Part shown: positions 16,464 to 25,421 of the stretch, piece after piece | Layout: each line of letters begins with the position of its first letter | Numbering within the stretch: the stretch's first letter is position 1 | DNA from: Flavobacteriales bacterium | Lineage (GTDB): Bacteria; Bacteroidota; Bacteroidia; Flavobacteriales; TMED113 | DNA: 55,199 nt | Direction: 5' to 3' | Assembly (NCBI GenBank): GCA_002863085.1 | Contig: PKDT01000001.1 | Location: forward strand, 1 to 55,199 | Made by a program: the position numbers and the translations under genes | Notes under the pieces: model-generated | The model's database searches: none | What the model saw: only the letters and a program-made list of their open reading frames with translations | Told to the model about the DNA's origin: nothing

Positions 16464-17532
16464 AGAAAGGTCTTTTAACTATCATTCCTTTTACTAACTT
16501 ATTTCTGATTTTAATAAAAATATAATTATCAACATTCGATTCCTTTATATTAACATAGCCCATCCCGATAGATTTATTTAGTGAAGGGGACATGGTTCCA
16601 GATGTAACAATACCAATTTTTTGATTATTTGAGTCGAAGATTTCATAACCCTTTCTTGGAATCCCTTTGTCAATTAAAGTGAAACCTACTAATTTTCTTT
16701 TTAATCCGATAATTTTTTGGTTTTTTAATTTATCTCTCCCAATAAAATCGTTTTCGAATTTCACAATCCATGATAAGCTCGCTTCTAGAGGTGTTGTTGT
16801 TTCATCAATATCATTTCCATACAAGCAATAACCCATTTCTAGTCTTAAAGTATCTCTAGCTGCTAAACCCGCAAGTTCAGGCTTAGTTTTATCATTTAAT
16901 AAGTTGTTTAAAATTTCAATTGCTACTTCTTTGTCAAAATATAATTCAAAACCTCCCGCACCAGTATATCCTGTGTTTGATATAATTACATCAAAATTCA
17001 TAAATTTAACTCTTTTGAACTTGTAATATTGAATTTTTTTTAAGTCAAAGTCCGTAAAGTTCTGTAAAAAATCTAATGACTCAGGTCCCTGAATTGCTAA
17101 CAAACCTCTATGACTGGTGATGTCTTCAACCAAACATTTAAATTCGTGATTATTTTCATTTATCCATTTAAGGTTCTTCTCAGAATTGGATGCATTGGTA
17201 ACAAGCATAAACTCATCTTCGTCAAATTTATAAACTAGCAAATCGTCAATGATACATGCATTTTTATTAAGCATACACGAATATTGAACATCAAGCTTTG
17301 AAAGTTTTAAAACATTATTTGTTGTAATTTTTTGAACTAATTTTTTAGCATTTTCACCCTTAATTATAATTTGAGTCATGTGAGAAACATCAAAAATACC
17401 AAGTTGATTTCTAACTGTATTATGTTCGGAAATCACCCCTTTATATTGGATGGGCATTTCATATCCAGCAAAAGGAACAATTTTGGCATTATTTTCGATG
17501 TGAATATCAAAAAAAGGGGTTCTTTTTAACAA
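16453..17532 (-). CDS. gcvT: Glycine cleavage system T protein (aminomethyltransferase)
   Basis: GcvT moves the one-carbon unit from aminomethyl-lipoyl H protein to tetrahydrofolate, giving 5,10-methylene-THF and ammonia. The 359-residue length is standard. Visible marks are VPFAGYEMPIQYKGVISEHNTVR at the start, IFDVSHM, NTGYTGAGGFELYF near residue 185 and GLAARDTLRLEMGYCLYGNDID near 222. The start is a TTG at 17532. No ATG occurs before residue 25, and the TTG gives the family N-terminus MLKRTPFFDIH. It overlaps comB by 11 nt. gcvH and gcvP are not in the window. Confidence 0.95.
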   Translation of the reverse strand: MLKRTPFFDIHIENNAKIVPFAGYEMPIQYKGVISEHNTVRNQLGIFDVSHMTQIIIKGENAKKLVQKITTNNVLKLSKLDVQYSCMLNKNACIIDDLLVYKFDEDEFMLVTNASNSEKNLKWINENNHEFKCLVEDITSHRGLLAIQGPESLDFLQNFTDFDLKKIQYYKFKRVKFMNFDVIISNTGYTGAGGFELYFDKEVAIEILNNLLNDKTKPELAGLAARDTLRLEMGYCLYGNDIDETTTPLEASLSWIVKFENDFIGRDKLKNQKIIGLKRKLVGFTLIDKGIPRKGYEIFDSNNQKIGIVTSGTMSPSLNKSIGMGYVNIKESNVDNYIFIKIRNKLVKGMIVKRPFYVK

Positions 17533-17557
17533 TCTTTAATTCAGTTATATTTTAAAA

Positions 17558-17565
17558 CAAATATA
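17558..17565 (-). promoter_or_regulatory. Candidate -7 box (TATATTTG) for the gcvT-comB operon
   Basis: On the minus strand TATATTTG matches TAnnTTTG, 25 nt before the gcvT TTG start. A TTG lies 15 nt upstream of it, shorter than the usual 17-23 nt spacing. It sits in the 132-nt divergent gap shared with trxB, where I see nothing else. Confidence 0.4.
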
Positions 17566-17664
17566 ATTAAGAATTTTTTTCAATTAAAATTATTGTTATA
17601 AATATGCTGTTTTTTGAAGTTTATATTAAATAATTTTGCTAATTTTTCATAAATATTTTTTGAA

Positions 17665-18594
17665 ATGATAGAATGCACAATAATTGGATCCGGCCCTGCT
17701 GGGTACACAGCAGCAATTTATGCTGCAAGAGCAAATATGAAACCAACACTCATTCAAGGTATGCAGCCTGGTGGACAACTTACAACTACTAATGATGTTG
17801 AAAACTACCCTGGCTATCCTACTGGAATCACCGGACCTAAAATGATGGAGGATTTTTTAAAACAAGCTGAAAGATTTGGTACTAATGTTATTTTTGGAAC
17901 TGTAACAAAAGTTGAACTATCAAAAAAAGAAGGCGAATCACATAAAATTATTGTGGATAACAAAAATGAAATTATAACGAAAACAGTAATAATATCTACG
18001 GGTGCTTCAGCTAAATATTTAGGACTGCCATCTGAAAGTAAATTTATGGGTTCGGGTGTTTCTGCCTGCGCTGTGTGTGATGGCTTTTTCTTTAAAAATC
18101 AAGATGTAGTAGTTGTTGGTGGTGGCGATTCTGCAGCTGAGGAAGCTACATATCTATCTAACCTGTGCAACAAGGTTTATTTGTTGGTTAGAAAAAAAGA
18201 AATGCGTGCTTCTAAAATCATGCAAAAGAGAGTTTTTGAAACAAAAAATATTGAAGTTTTATTTAATCATGAAACCGTTGAAATCTTAGGTGATAACAGT
18301 GTATCTGGTGTAAAAGTAAAAAACAATCTAAGTTTAGATGAAAAAATAATTGAAGCAACTGGTTTTTTTCTTGCTATAGGTCATAATCCCAATACGGAAA
18401 TATTTAAAAATCAACTTGACATGGATGAGACTGGATACCTTATCACAAAACCTGACAGTACACTTACAAATTTGCCAGGTGTATTTGCAAGTGGAGACGC
18501 GCAAGACTCTGTATACAGACAAGCTATTACTGCAGCTGGCACAGGATGTATGGCCGCATTAGATGCAGAGAGATATTTAGCTAATAATAGTTAA
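17665..18594 (+). CDS. trxB: Thioredoxin reductase (NADPH)
   Basis: This FAD-dependent cytosolic enzyme reduces thioredoxin with NADPH. The 309-residue product has the FAD-binding IIGSGPAGYTAAIYAARA at the N-terminus, the redox-active pair in SACAVCDGFFF near residue 133, the NADPH-binding VVVGGGDSAAEEATYL near 150, and the C-terminal GVFASGDAQDSVYRQAITAAGTG. The ATG at 17665 leaves no extra residues before the Rossmann strand. The gene is monocistronic and ends against a hairpin that also terminates the opposing RNase P RNA. It supports thiol balance together with bacillithiol. Confidence 0.97.
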   Translation: MIECTIIGSGPAGYTAAIYAARANMKPTLIQGMQPGGQLTTTNDVENYPGYPTGITGPKMMEDFLKQAERFGTNVIFGTVTKVELSKKEGESHKIIVDNKNEIITKTVIISTGASAKYLGLPSESKFMGSGVSACAVCDGFFFKNQDVVVVGGGDSAAEEATYLSNLCNKVYLLVRKKEMRASKIMQKRVFETKNIEVLFNHETVEILGDNSVSGVKVKNNLSLDEKIIEATGFFLAIGHNPNTEIFKNQLDMDETGYLITKPDSTLTNLPGVFASGDAQDSVYRQAITAAGTGCMAALDAERYLANNS

Positions 18595-18595
18595 A

Positions 18596-18619
18596 AAGGG
18601 TGACAATTAAGCCACCCTT
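18596..18619. terminator. Bidirectional intrinsic terminator between trxB and rnpB
   Basis: AAGGGTG and CACCCTT form a perfect 7-bp stem around a 10-nt loop, starting just after the trxB stop. The minus-strand side is followed by a run of five T, a good intrinsic terminator for rnpB. The plus-strand side has a weaker TTAAA tail. It is the only convincing terminator hairpin I found between convergent genes in the window. Confidence 0.75.
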
Positions 18620-18625
18620 AAATAT

Positions 18626-18983
18626 ACAAATCTATAAGCCGGATTCTGTATCTTGTAAAAAGACCCTTATCATTTATCTAGTTATACTATCACTAATATA
18701 ATCAATCGATCTACCCTCCAAGATTGAGCGAGTAACTCTCTGTATTAAAAAATACGCCTTGGTCTATTTGATCTTTCAATCCATAAGGTTTACCCAAAAG
18801 TAATATCACTATTACTTTTTGTGAGCTCTTACCTCACATTTTCACCCTTACCATAAAATGGCGGTATTTTTCTGTGGCACTGTCTGTATTTCAAAAATTT
18901 GAAACCCTTCCCGTTAGGAAGTATGGCACTCTGTATTGTCCGGACTTTCCTCTTTTAAATTAAAAGCGATAAGGCAATTTGCA
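18626..18983 (-). ncRNA. rnpB: RNase P RNA, bacterial class A
   Basis: The minus strand carries the conserved RNase P core: GAGGAAAGTCCGGAC near the 5' end, a tetraloop stem (CTTCCTAACGGGAAG), GGTAAGGGTGAAA, GAGGTAAGAGCTCAC, the GGTAAACC loop that pairs with tRNA CCA ends, and ACAGAATCCGGCTTA near the 3' end, which forms P4 with the 5' block. The ends (CAAAT near 18980 pairing with ATTTG near 18628, P1) are approximate. It is the catalytic RNA that matures tRNA 5' ends. It lies just downstream of mltG but has its own promoter-like box, and it ends in a shared terminator. It accounts for the only stretch above 300 bases without a protein gene. Confidence 0.95.
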
Positions 18984-19004
18984 TAAAATTCAATGAACCA
19001 AATA

Positions 19005-19012
19005 CAAAGATA
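19005..19012 (-). promoter_or_regulatory. Candidate -7 box (TATCTTTG) for rnpB
   Basis: TATCTTTG on the minus strand matches TAnnTTTG and lies about 22 nt upstream of the inferred mature 5' end of RNase P RNA, just after the mltG stop. No -33 TTG with normal spacing is visible. It fits separate strong transcription of rnpB. Confidence 0.5.
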
Positions 19013-19022
19013 AAATAATTAT

Positions 19023-20042
19023 TTAATATATTTTTCTTGAGTTTAGCCAACTATGAAATTGTCTTGCATTAAGGAGGTGTTCTTTTTCAGTTTTTGCAAA
19101 ATTATGATATTCAGACCTGTCAGGTTTTGCACACATAAAAAAATATTCATGATCTTCGGCAAATAATACTGACTCTATTGACTGTAAACTTGGAACACAT
19201 ATTGGTAATGGAGGTAATCCTAGGTTGTGATATGTGTTAAACGGTGAATCTTTAGTTCTCTTAATGTGTTTATTTCTTATTCTTTTTAATTGTTTTCCGT
19301 TTTGTTTTTTCCAAATGTATGAAATTGTTGGATCAGCAGCCAACGGCCAATTTTCTTTAATACGGTTCAAATAAAGTCCAGCAATCCTAGGCATTTCATC
19401 AAAATGGCTAGCCTCTTTATGAACTATAGACGCTAAAATAAAAACTTCATCTTTTGATAAATTAATTTTATTCGCTGCATCTAATTTTTCAGGTGTCCAA
19501 AACTTATTGTATTCTAAATTAACTCTCTGAAAAAAATCCGAAGGTGTAATATTCCAATACATTTCATAGGTATTGGGAATTAGTAAAAAATACAGGCTAT
19601 CTATTGAAAAAGACTGATCTCTGAAAAAATTAACAAAATCTATTGAGTCTACCTCGAACTTATTTTGTAAAATTCCAAAAATAAAATTTATATCATCCAC
19701 GCTGTTAAATGTAAATTTTACAGGGTCTTGGGATCTAGATCTTAACTTGTTAACAATATCATTTAAGCTAGAATTTTTTTTAAAAACATATCTGCCATTC
19801 ATCATCCAATACTCTAATCTTTTTTGGGACAAAAATGAATCAAAAAATAAACTTGAGAACCAACTCATTTCAGAAGATATATTATGTAAGTTGTTTTTGA
19901 GTGAATCATATGATGTGTTTTTATCTATGAAAAACTCTGTGTCTTGAATAATCAAATTTTTTGTGAAATAATCTTTTTTGATTAGTGTACCTAAGTAAAC
20001 TAAAATTGATATTAAAAGTATAAAGTAAATTCTAAGACTCAT
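19023..20042 (-). CDS. mltG: Endolytic peptidoglycan transglycosylase
   Basis: MltG cleaves nascent glycan strands in the inner-membrane periplasmic face and is thought to end strand elongation. The 339-residue product has one N-terminal transmembrane helix (about 3-20), a LysM-like region, and the YceG catalytic core. Catalytic-site marks are ILASIVHKEASHFDEMP (catalytic Glu near residue 210), AGLYLNRIKENWPLAADPTI, and SPFNTYHNLGLPPLPICVPS. The C-terminal ending with FAKTEKEHLLNARQF fits the family. Its ATG overlaps the end of the multiheme gene by 11 nt, placing it third in a dapF-multiheme-mltG operon. Confidence 0.95.
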   Translation of the reverse strand: MSLRIYFILLISILVYLGTLIKKDYFTKNLIIQDTEFFIDKNTSYDSLKNNLHNISSEMSWFSSLFFDSFLSQKRLEYWMMNGRYVFKKNSSLNDIVNKLRSRSQDPVKFTFNSVDDINFIFGILQNKFEVDSIDFVNFFRDQSFSIDSLYFLLIPNTYEMYWNITPSDFFQRVNLEYNKFWTPEKLDAANKINLSKDEVFILASIVHKEASHFDEMPRIAGLYLNRIKENWPLAADPTISYIWKKQNGKQLKRIRNKHIKRTKDSPFNTYHNLGLPPLPICVPSLQSIESVLFAEDHEYFFMCAKPDRSEYHNFAKTEKEHLLNARQFHSWLNSRKIY

Positions 20043-21957
20043 TAATTTTTTTTAGTAAATATAAACCATCTTTATTTTGGGGATATAATTTTAGAAGAGA
20101 ATTAATATAATCCAATGCTAAATCATCTTTTTCTTCAAATATCAACAACTGAGACATATTAATTAAGGTTTTTTCATGATTGGGATCTAGTTTAAGGGCA
20201 TAGTCAAAATAATTTTTGGCTTTAGAGTAACTGCCAATTGTGAAGTATAAAAATCCAAGATTTGCATATGCTGAGGTATAATTATTGTCTTCGTTTATGA
20301 TAAAGTTATATTCATCTTCTGCAAATTGAAGTCTTCCCAAACTGAACAAGTTAGTTGCATACTTATTTCTAAATTCTAAATTGTAAGGTGCAAGTTTTAC
20401 TGAATGATTGTAAAAAATATCAGCAGAGGCTAAGTCATTTATTTTGCTAAAAGATTCACCAATCCTGTATGCAGTCCATGCATCTTGGTTAGAATAATCT
20501 TTTTTTGTTAGATAATGATTTATAATTTTATCTACACCAAGCACTTTAACATACTTAGTTAGATTTTCATAGTCCTCCTTTAAATAATAATAATAAATAT
20601 ATAAGTAAATTCCTTCGTCAGAGTCAAAATCAAAATATTCTAAATATGAATAGGCAGAATCGAGATAATATTCATGAGGGTTAAATCTTTCAAACTGTTG
20701 TAAATATGCCTGAATCTTACTGAGTTTTGAGGGGTTTTTATTGTTAACACATTGCAAAGTAATAAATTCCTTAATTGAATCTAAGTCAGAACTTAATGTG
20801 CTATTAGGAATAGAAATTTTATGATCAGTAATTTTTACGTGTGGTATGTCTGTTGTTTTGGATTTTGGCATATGACACGAAATGCAGTCATTTTTATTTT
20901 CAATACTAGAGTGAATTTCAGAATTACAATCAAAATCGATATGGCATTCAGAACACTTATTATTGAAAAAATTTGGCGGTGAATTATGTACTGAAACATG
21001 TGGATTATGACAACTAATACATGACATTTTTTCATCTGATTTGATATAGCATTCACTCAATTTCATTCTGTCTACATGTGATGCCATAATGAAATCATTT
21101 TCTGAATTTGTATATCTTGGAACATATACATCCATTATATCCTTCAAATACATACCGGGTAAAAAGTCAAAAAAAGATTTGTTTGGTTTAAGTACAGAGT
21201 TTCCCTGTAAATGGCACCTTGAACAAATATCATTTTGTAGATCAATAGGTAACTTTGATGGATTTATTATTGTATAATCCGGAACAGTTGATGTATCTGT
21301 AATATTTTGATTTTTAATTTTTTCAACATGAAGTTGTCCAGGGCCGTGACACCTCTCACAGTCAATTCCTGTAGGGATAAAATTATATTTATTTTCCGAA
21401 CCTAATACAAAATCGGGGTATGCGTTATGACAAGCAACACACTCTAGTCCCATTTTTCTAGAAAACCTGCTGTTTTTATTATTTTCAAAACCAGGAGGAA
21501 AATCTAATATTGAGTCCTGGGTGTAATATGTAAACGGTGTCTGATACAAATAGCCATTGTTGTTTATTAAGTGAGAATTTGTGTGATTTCCAGATCCAAC
21601 AATAAAGTCTATTTTATTAAGATTTATATATGTAGTGTCATAACTTTTTGAAAGTCTATATTCATTTAAATAAAGTGAATCATCAATCCATCTGGGCTCA
21701 TAAAACAAATCTAATGCAGTATCATTAAGAAAAAAATGGCCATGTATGGAACTGTTTTTCCTGATTGCATGTTGGAACGAACGTCCCATGCCAGTTTTTA
21801 TGTAATGTTGATACTGATCTTGATGACACGAAATACAGGTTGACATTCCAACATATTTAACGTCAGTGTTGATGTTTAAATATTCTTTTTTATTCATACA
21901 AGATATAAACAAACACAGTACAAAAAAAATATTAAAAAATTGGTAATGCTGCTTCAT
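20032..21957 (-). CDS. Seven-CxxCH multiheme cytochrome c lipoprotein with C-terminal TPR repeats
   Basis: The 641-residue product begins with a lipoprotein signal (FVLCLFISCMN, acylated Cys near residue 20). Residues about 30-370 contain seven CxxCH motifs: CISCH, CVACH, CERCH, CSRCH, CISCH, CSECH and CISCH, arranged like cytochrome c554/doubled-CxxCH families. Residues about 390-640 are TPR-like helices, for example SAYANLGFLYFTIGSYSKAKNYFDYALKLDPN. It should be an envelope-anchored electron-transfer protein or oxidoreductase with a protein-binding tail. It overlaps dapF by 26 nt and mltG by 11 nt. The substrate is unknown and no other respiratory gene is nearby. Confidence 0.85.
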   Translation of the reverse strand: MKQHYQFFNIFFVLCLFISCMNKKEYLNINTDVKYVGMSTCISCHQDQYQHYIKTGMGRSFQHAIRKNSSIHGHFFLNDTALDLFYEPRWIDDSLYLNEYRLSKSYDTTYINLNKIDFIVGSGNHTNSHLINNNGYLYQTPFTYYTQDSILDFPPGFENNKNSRFSRKMGLECVACHNAYPDFVLGSENKYNFIPTGIDCERCHGPGQLHVEKIKNQNITDTSTVPDYTIINPSKLPIDLQNDICSRCHLQGNSVLKPNKSFFDFLPGMYLKDIMDVYVPRYTNSENDFIMASHVDRMKLSECYIKSDEKMSCISCHNPHVSVHNSPPNFFNNKCSECHIDFDCNSEIHSSIENKNDCISCHMPKSKTTDIPHVKITDHKISIPNSTLSSDLDSIKEFITLQCVNNKNPSKLSKIQAYLQQFERFNPHEYYLDSAYSYLEYFDFDSDEGIYLYIYYYYLKEDYENLTKYVKVLGVDKIINHYLTKKDYSNQDAWTAYRIGESFSKINDLASADIFYNHSVKLAPYNLEFRNKYATNLFSLGRLQFAEDEYNFIINEDNNYTSAYANLGFLYFTIGSYSKAKNYFDYALKLDPNHEKTLINMSQLLIFEEKDDLALDYINSLLKLYPQNKDGLYLLKKINES

Positions 21958-22759
21958 ATTCTCTTTTTACAATTGACTTTAAAAAAATATTTGTAAAAAT
22001 ATTTCTGGTATTTTTTTCAAATGATACGTTAAGAACTCCACCTCTAGTAAAAACATCAACATTATTTTCACTTATTAATCCTTCATCAAAAGAACACAAT
22101 ACAGCAGCAACTGCTCCCGTTCCACATGATAAGGTCTCAGACTCAACCCCCCGTTCGTATGTGCGAATAAATATTTTGTTTTTTTTAATGTTTGTGAAGG
22201 TTACATTGATGCCATTTTTTTTAAAAATATTGCTGTTTCTTATATGTTGTCCCTCAAAATCCACATCAATTGAATCAATTTTTTCATTATAAATTACAAT
22301 ATGTGGAGATCCAGTATCAACTACTTTACCAATATCATTTGTGTGAATATCAAACACGTCAATCATTGATATTTTAGTTTCAAATGATTCAAAATTACTT
22401 TTAAAAAAAAACTCCCCTTGACTAGTTTCGAAGACACCAGAAAAAAAATCTTTTTTATCATCTCCTAATATTCTTGCAGCAAAATTTGCACAACACATAC
22501 TACCATTTCCGCAGAAAGTCGAAACTAAACCATCGGAGTTATAATATGTCATCTTATAAGAGTTTTTTTTGTTATTTGGATTTTCAAGCAAAATAAAACC
22601 ATCAGCTCCAATACCATGATGTCTGTCACAAATTTTTTTAATATAACTTTGACTATCATTCACAAAATCTACTAGCTTACTTTTTACAAAAATATTTTGT
22701 CTATTATCTACGATAATGAAATCATTTCCACATGAATTGTATTTAGTGTAACTAATCAT
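21932..22759 (-). CDS. dapF: Diaminopimelate epimerase
   Basis: DapF interconverts LL- and meso-diaminopimelate, supplying lysine and the peptidoglycan cross-link residue. It is a cofactor-free two-cysteine racemase. The 275-residue product shows YNSCGNDFIIVDN at the start, the first catalytic cysteine in STFCGNGSMCCANFA near residue 78, TGSPHIVIY near 148, RTYERGVESETLSCGTGAVAA with the second cysteine near 219, and a normal C-terminal barrel half. The ATG at 22759 begins at the family N-terminus. It is the first gene of the operon with the multiheme lipoprotein and mltG. Confidence 0.95.
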   Translation of the reverse strand: MISYTKYNSCGNDFIIVDNRQNIFVKSKLVDFVNDSQSYIKKICDRHHGIGADGFILLENPNNKKNSYKMTYYNSDGLVSTFCGNGSMCCANFAARILGDDKKDFFSGVFETSQGEFFFKSNFESFETKISMIDVFDIHTNDIGKVVDTGSPHIVIYNEKIDSIDVDFEGQHIRNSNIFKKNGINVTFTNIKKNKIFIRTYERGVESETLSCGTGAVAAVLCSFDEGLISENNVDVFTRGGVLNVSFEKNTRNIFTNIFLKSIVKREYEAALPIF

Positions 22760-22779
22760 TAAATAAATATTATATACTA

Positions 22780-22787
22780 CAAAAATA
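22780..22787 (-). promoter_or_regulatory. Candidate -7 box (TATTTTTG) for the dapF operon
   Basis: TATTTTTG on the minus strand fits TAnnTTTG, 20 nt upstream of the dapF ATG. The region is very AT-rich, so chance matches are likely. No matching -33 TTG is visible. Confidence 0.35.
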
Positions 22788-22853
22788 ATTAAATAAAAAA
22801 ACTACATTTACCAAAATTAAAAAGTATCAATTAATGAATTTATTTTTACTAAA

Positions 22854-24293
22854 ATGAAAAAAAATTACTCTGAAAAGCTAGAAGAATTCATTTCTGCAAA
22901 GAAAGCTGCAACAGATCTAATTAGTTCAGTAAGTAACCTCCTTTATAATAAAGGGGTTGAGCTTGTACTTTTTAGAAGACATTTAATTGATAAAAATATT
23001 TCAGATATATTGAGACTGCATCAATACGCTACTGATTTTGTCAAGAAACCTATCAATGTGTTTGAAACATCAAAGCTTGCTAAAAACTTAATAAAAATGG
23101 ATTTAGCACCATCCAAAATTGATATTGGGAAACTAACATATGAATTTTTACACAAAGAGAACATAATCGATGATCAAATTGAGTTTCTAAACGAAAGAAT
23201 TGGGTTTCTAAAAAACTCTGATGATAAAAAACAAAACTCCAAAGACGTAGTTTTATTTGGTTTTGGAAGAATTGGTAGATTGTGTGCTCGTGAACTGATA
23301 AAGCAGGCTGGCAAAGGACAGCAACTTAGACTAAAGGGGGTTATACTTAGAAAGATTAACAAAGATGAATTACAAAAAAGATGTGCTCTACTAATTCAAG
23401 ACTCAGTTCATGGCAGTTTTTCTAGTTCCTTAGAATTAGATTACGATGATTTATCAATTTTAATAAATGGCCAAAAAATAAAATTTTTTGACTCTGACTC
23501 AATGAAAAATTTATCTGACTATGGGATTAATGACGCATTACTTATTGACAATACTGGAGTATACAAAGACTATAAAAGTTTAGAAAGACATTTGAAGTTA
23601 AAAGGAATTAGTAAAGTTTTATTGACCGCCCCGGGACAAAATATGCCAAATGTTGTTTATGGAGTAAATCACAATATAATCAGCATTAACGATGATAAGA
23701 TTCTTTCCGCTGCATCATGTACAACAAATGCAATTGCTCCAATTCTTAAAGTCATAAGTGAAGACAATAGCATCATCAAAGGCCACATTGAGACCATACA
23801 TGCATACACCAATGATCAAAATCTTTTAGACAATATGCATTCAAAAAATAGAAGAGGAAGATCTGCACCTATAAATATGGTAATCACCTCAACTGGAGCA
23901 GGCAAGGCAGTGACAAAAGTTATTCCATCTCTTAAAAATAAGCTAACTGCAAATGCTATTAGAGTTCCAACACCTAATGGTTCTTTAGCAATAATTAATC
24001 TTGATTTAAAAAATAAATATAGTGTTCATGAAGTAAATGAATTGATTAGAAACGCAGCTCTTGAGGGCTCTCTTGTGAATCAAATAAAGTACTCTATGGA
24101 TAAAGAGTTAGTTTCAAGTGACATAATAGGAAGTCCCAGAGCTTCTATTTTCGACTCTCAAGCAACAATTTCATCAAATGATGGAAATAATATCTTGCTA
24201 TATGTTTGGTACGATAATGAATTTGGATACACTAAACAAGTAATAAGATTAGCAAAGTATATTTCAAAAGTAAGAAGATTACATTACTACTAA
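22854..24293 (+). CDS. gap: Glyceraldehyde-3-phosphate dehydrogenase, long flavobacterial form
   Basis: This enzyme interconverts glyceraldehyde-3-phosphate and 1,3-bisphosphoglycerate with NAD(P). At 479 residues it is about 140 longer than standard GAPDH. Residues 1-125 form a helical N-terminal extension with no motif I recognise. The dehydrogenase starts at VVLFGFGRIGRLCAREL near residue 127. The catalytic cysteine lies in SAASCTTNAIAPIL near 287, followed by HAYTNDQNLLDNMH and the C-terminal WYDNEFGYTKQVIRLAKY. Long GAPDHs occur widely in Bacteroidetes. The gene stands alone and its 3' end overlaps the cysteine desulfurase gene by 4 nt. Confidence 0.94.
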   Translation: MKKNYSEKLEEFISAKKAATDLISSVSNLLYNKGVELVLFRRHLIDKNISDILRLHQYATDFVKKPINVFETSKLAKNLIKMDLAPSKIDIGKLTYEFLHKENIIDDQIEFLNERIGFLKNSDDKKQNSKDVVLFGFGRIGRLCARELIKQAGKGQQLRLKGVILRKINKDELQKRCALLIQDSVHGSFSSSLELDYDDLSILINGQKIKFFDSDSMKNLSDYGINDALLIDNTGVYKDYKSLERHLKLKGISKVLLTAPGQNMPNVVYGVNHNIISINDDKILSAASCTTNAIAPILKVISEDNSIIKGHIETIHAYTNDQNLLDNMHSKNRRGRSAPINMVITSTGAGKAVTKVIPSLKNKLTANAIRVPTPNGSLAIINLDLKNKYSVHEVNELIRNAALEGSLVNQIKYSMDKELVSSDIIGSPRASIFDSQATISSNDGNNILLYVWYDNEFGYTKQVIRLAKYISKVRRLHYY

Positions 24294-25420
24294 GACAATA
24301 AGTCATTTAGCTTTTCTATTGCCAAATCTATTTCATCTATTGAGTTATTCTTGCTAAATGAAAATCGAATGACCGGGCCTTTAATTTTTTTTAATTCTGA
24401 AATCACGTGAGACTGGCTCACACTTCCGGAACTACATGCACTTCCACCAGAGCATGAAACACCCATTAAGTCGAGGTTGAAAGTTAATAAATCTCCAAAT
24501 TCATTTGGTGGTAATTGAATACTAAGAATTGTGTAAAGACTTTTTTCTAGAGATAGACTTTTGCCGTTAAATTTGATCATGGGTAGATTTTTATTTATTT
24601 TATTGATCATATGTCGTTTTAGTGTCTCTATATGATTTCTATGGTTTTCTAAGTCCCTGTAGGCAACTTCCATTGCTTTAGCTAAACCAACTATTCCATA
24701 TACACACTCAGTGCCTGCTCTCATATCTCTTTCCTGAGACCCACCATGAATCAGGGGAGTTATATCAACATTTTTATTTATGTATAAAAACCCCACCCCT
24801 TTTGGACCGTGGAATTTGTGCGCAGAGCATGCTAAAAAGTCAATTTTTGTTTTAGAAAGATCAAAATTATAGTGACCAATAGTTTGAACAGTGTCAGAGT
24901 GAAAAAGTGCTCCATATTTTTTACATAATAAACTAACCTTCTCAATATCCAGTAGATTACCTATTTCATTATTTCCATGCATTAAACTGACTAATACATT
25001 AGAGTTATTCGAAAGTAAATACTCTAAGTTTTCTAAATCAATCTCACCGTCTTCGTTTAATTTAACAAAACTAGTTGTAACTTTTTTCTTGCTTTCTAAA
25101 TTTGCAACTGTATTTATAACTGCAGCATGTTCAATTTTTGATGTAATGATATGTCTTACACCCGCATCTCTTACAGCACCCCTGATAGCCATATTATCAG
25201 CCTCAGTTCCCCCTGAAGTGAAAAATATTTCTGATGGACTAGAATTTAATAAATCTGCGATTTTTTTTCTTGATTTTTCAATTAAACTCCTTGTCTTTCT
25301 TCCTTCAGAATGAATTGATGATGGATTACCAAAATTATTTCTCATGGTTTTTACCATGACATCAATAACCTCAATATCTATTTCTGTTGTAGCTGCATTA
25401 TCTAAATAAATATTCTTCAT
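24290..25420 (-). CDS. Cysteine desulfurase (NifS/IscS family)
   Basis: This PLP enzyme takes sulfur from L-cysteine as a persulfide for Fe-S clusters and tRNA thiolation. The 376-residue product has the N-terminal IYLDNAATTEID, the FFTSGGTEADNMAIRG block, the PLP lysine in FLACSAHKFHGPKGVGFLY near residue 203, and the catalytic cysteine loop VSCSGGSACSSGSVSQSHV near 324, of the short-loop NifS/IscS type. It follows glmM by a single base (TGATATG). No iscU or scaffold gene is adjacent, so the exact role (cluster assembly or thiolation) cannot be fixed from position. Confidence 0.92.
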   Translation of the reverse strand: MKNIYLDNAATTEIDIEVIDVMVKTMRNNFGNPSSIHSEGRKTRSLIEKSRKKIADLLNSSPSEIFFTSGGTEADNMAIRGAVRDAGVRHIITSKIEHAAVINTVANLESKKKVTTSFVKLNEDGEIDLENLEYLLSNNSNVLVSLMHGNNEIGNLLDIEKVSLLCKKYGALFHSDTVQTIGHYNFDLSKTKIDFLACSAHKFHGPKGVGFLYINKNVDITPLIHGGSQERDMRAGTECVYGIVGLAKAMEVAYRDLENHRNHIETLKRHMINKINKNLPMIKFNGKSLSLEKSLYTILSIQLPPNEFGDLLTFNLDLMGVSCSGGSACSSGSVSQSHVISELKKIKGPVIRFSFSKNNSIDEIDLAIEKLNDLLS

Positions 25421-25421
25421 A

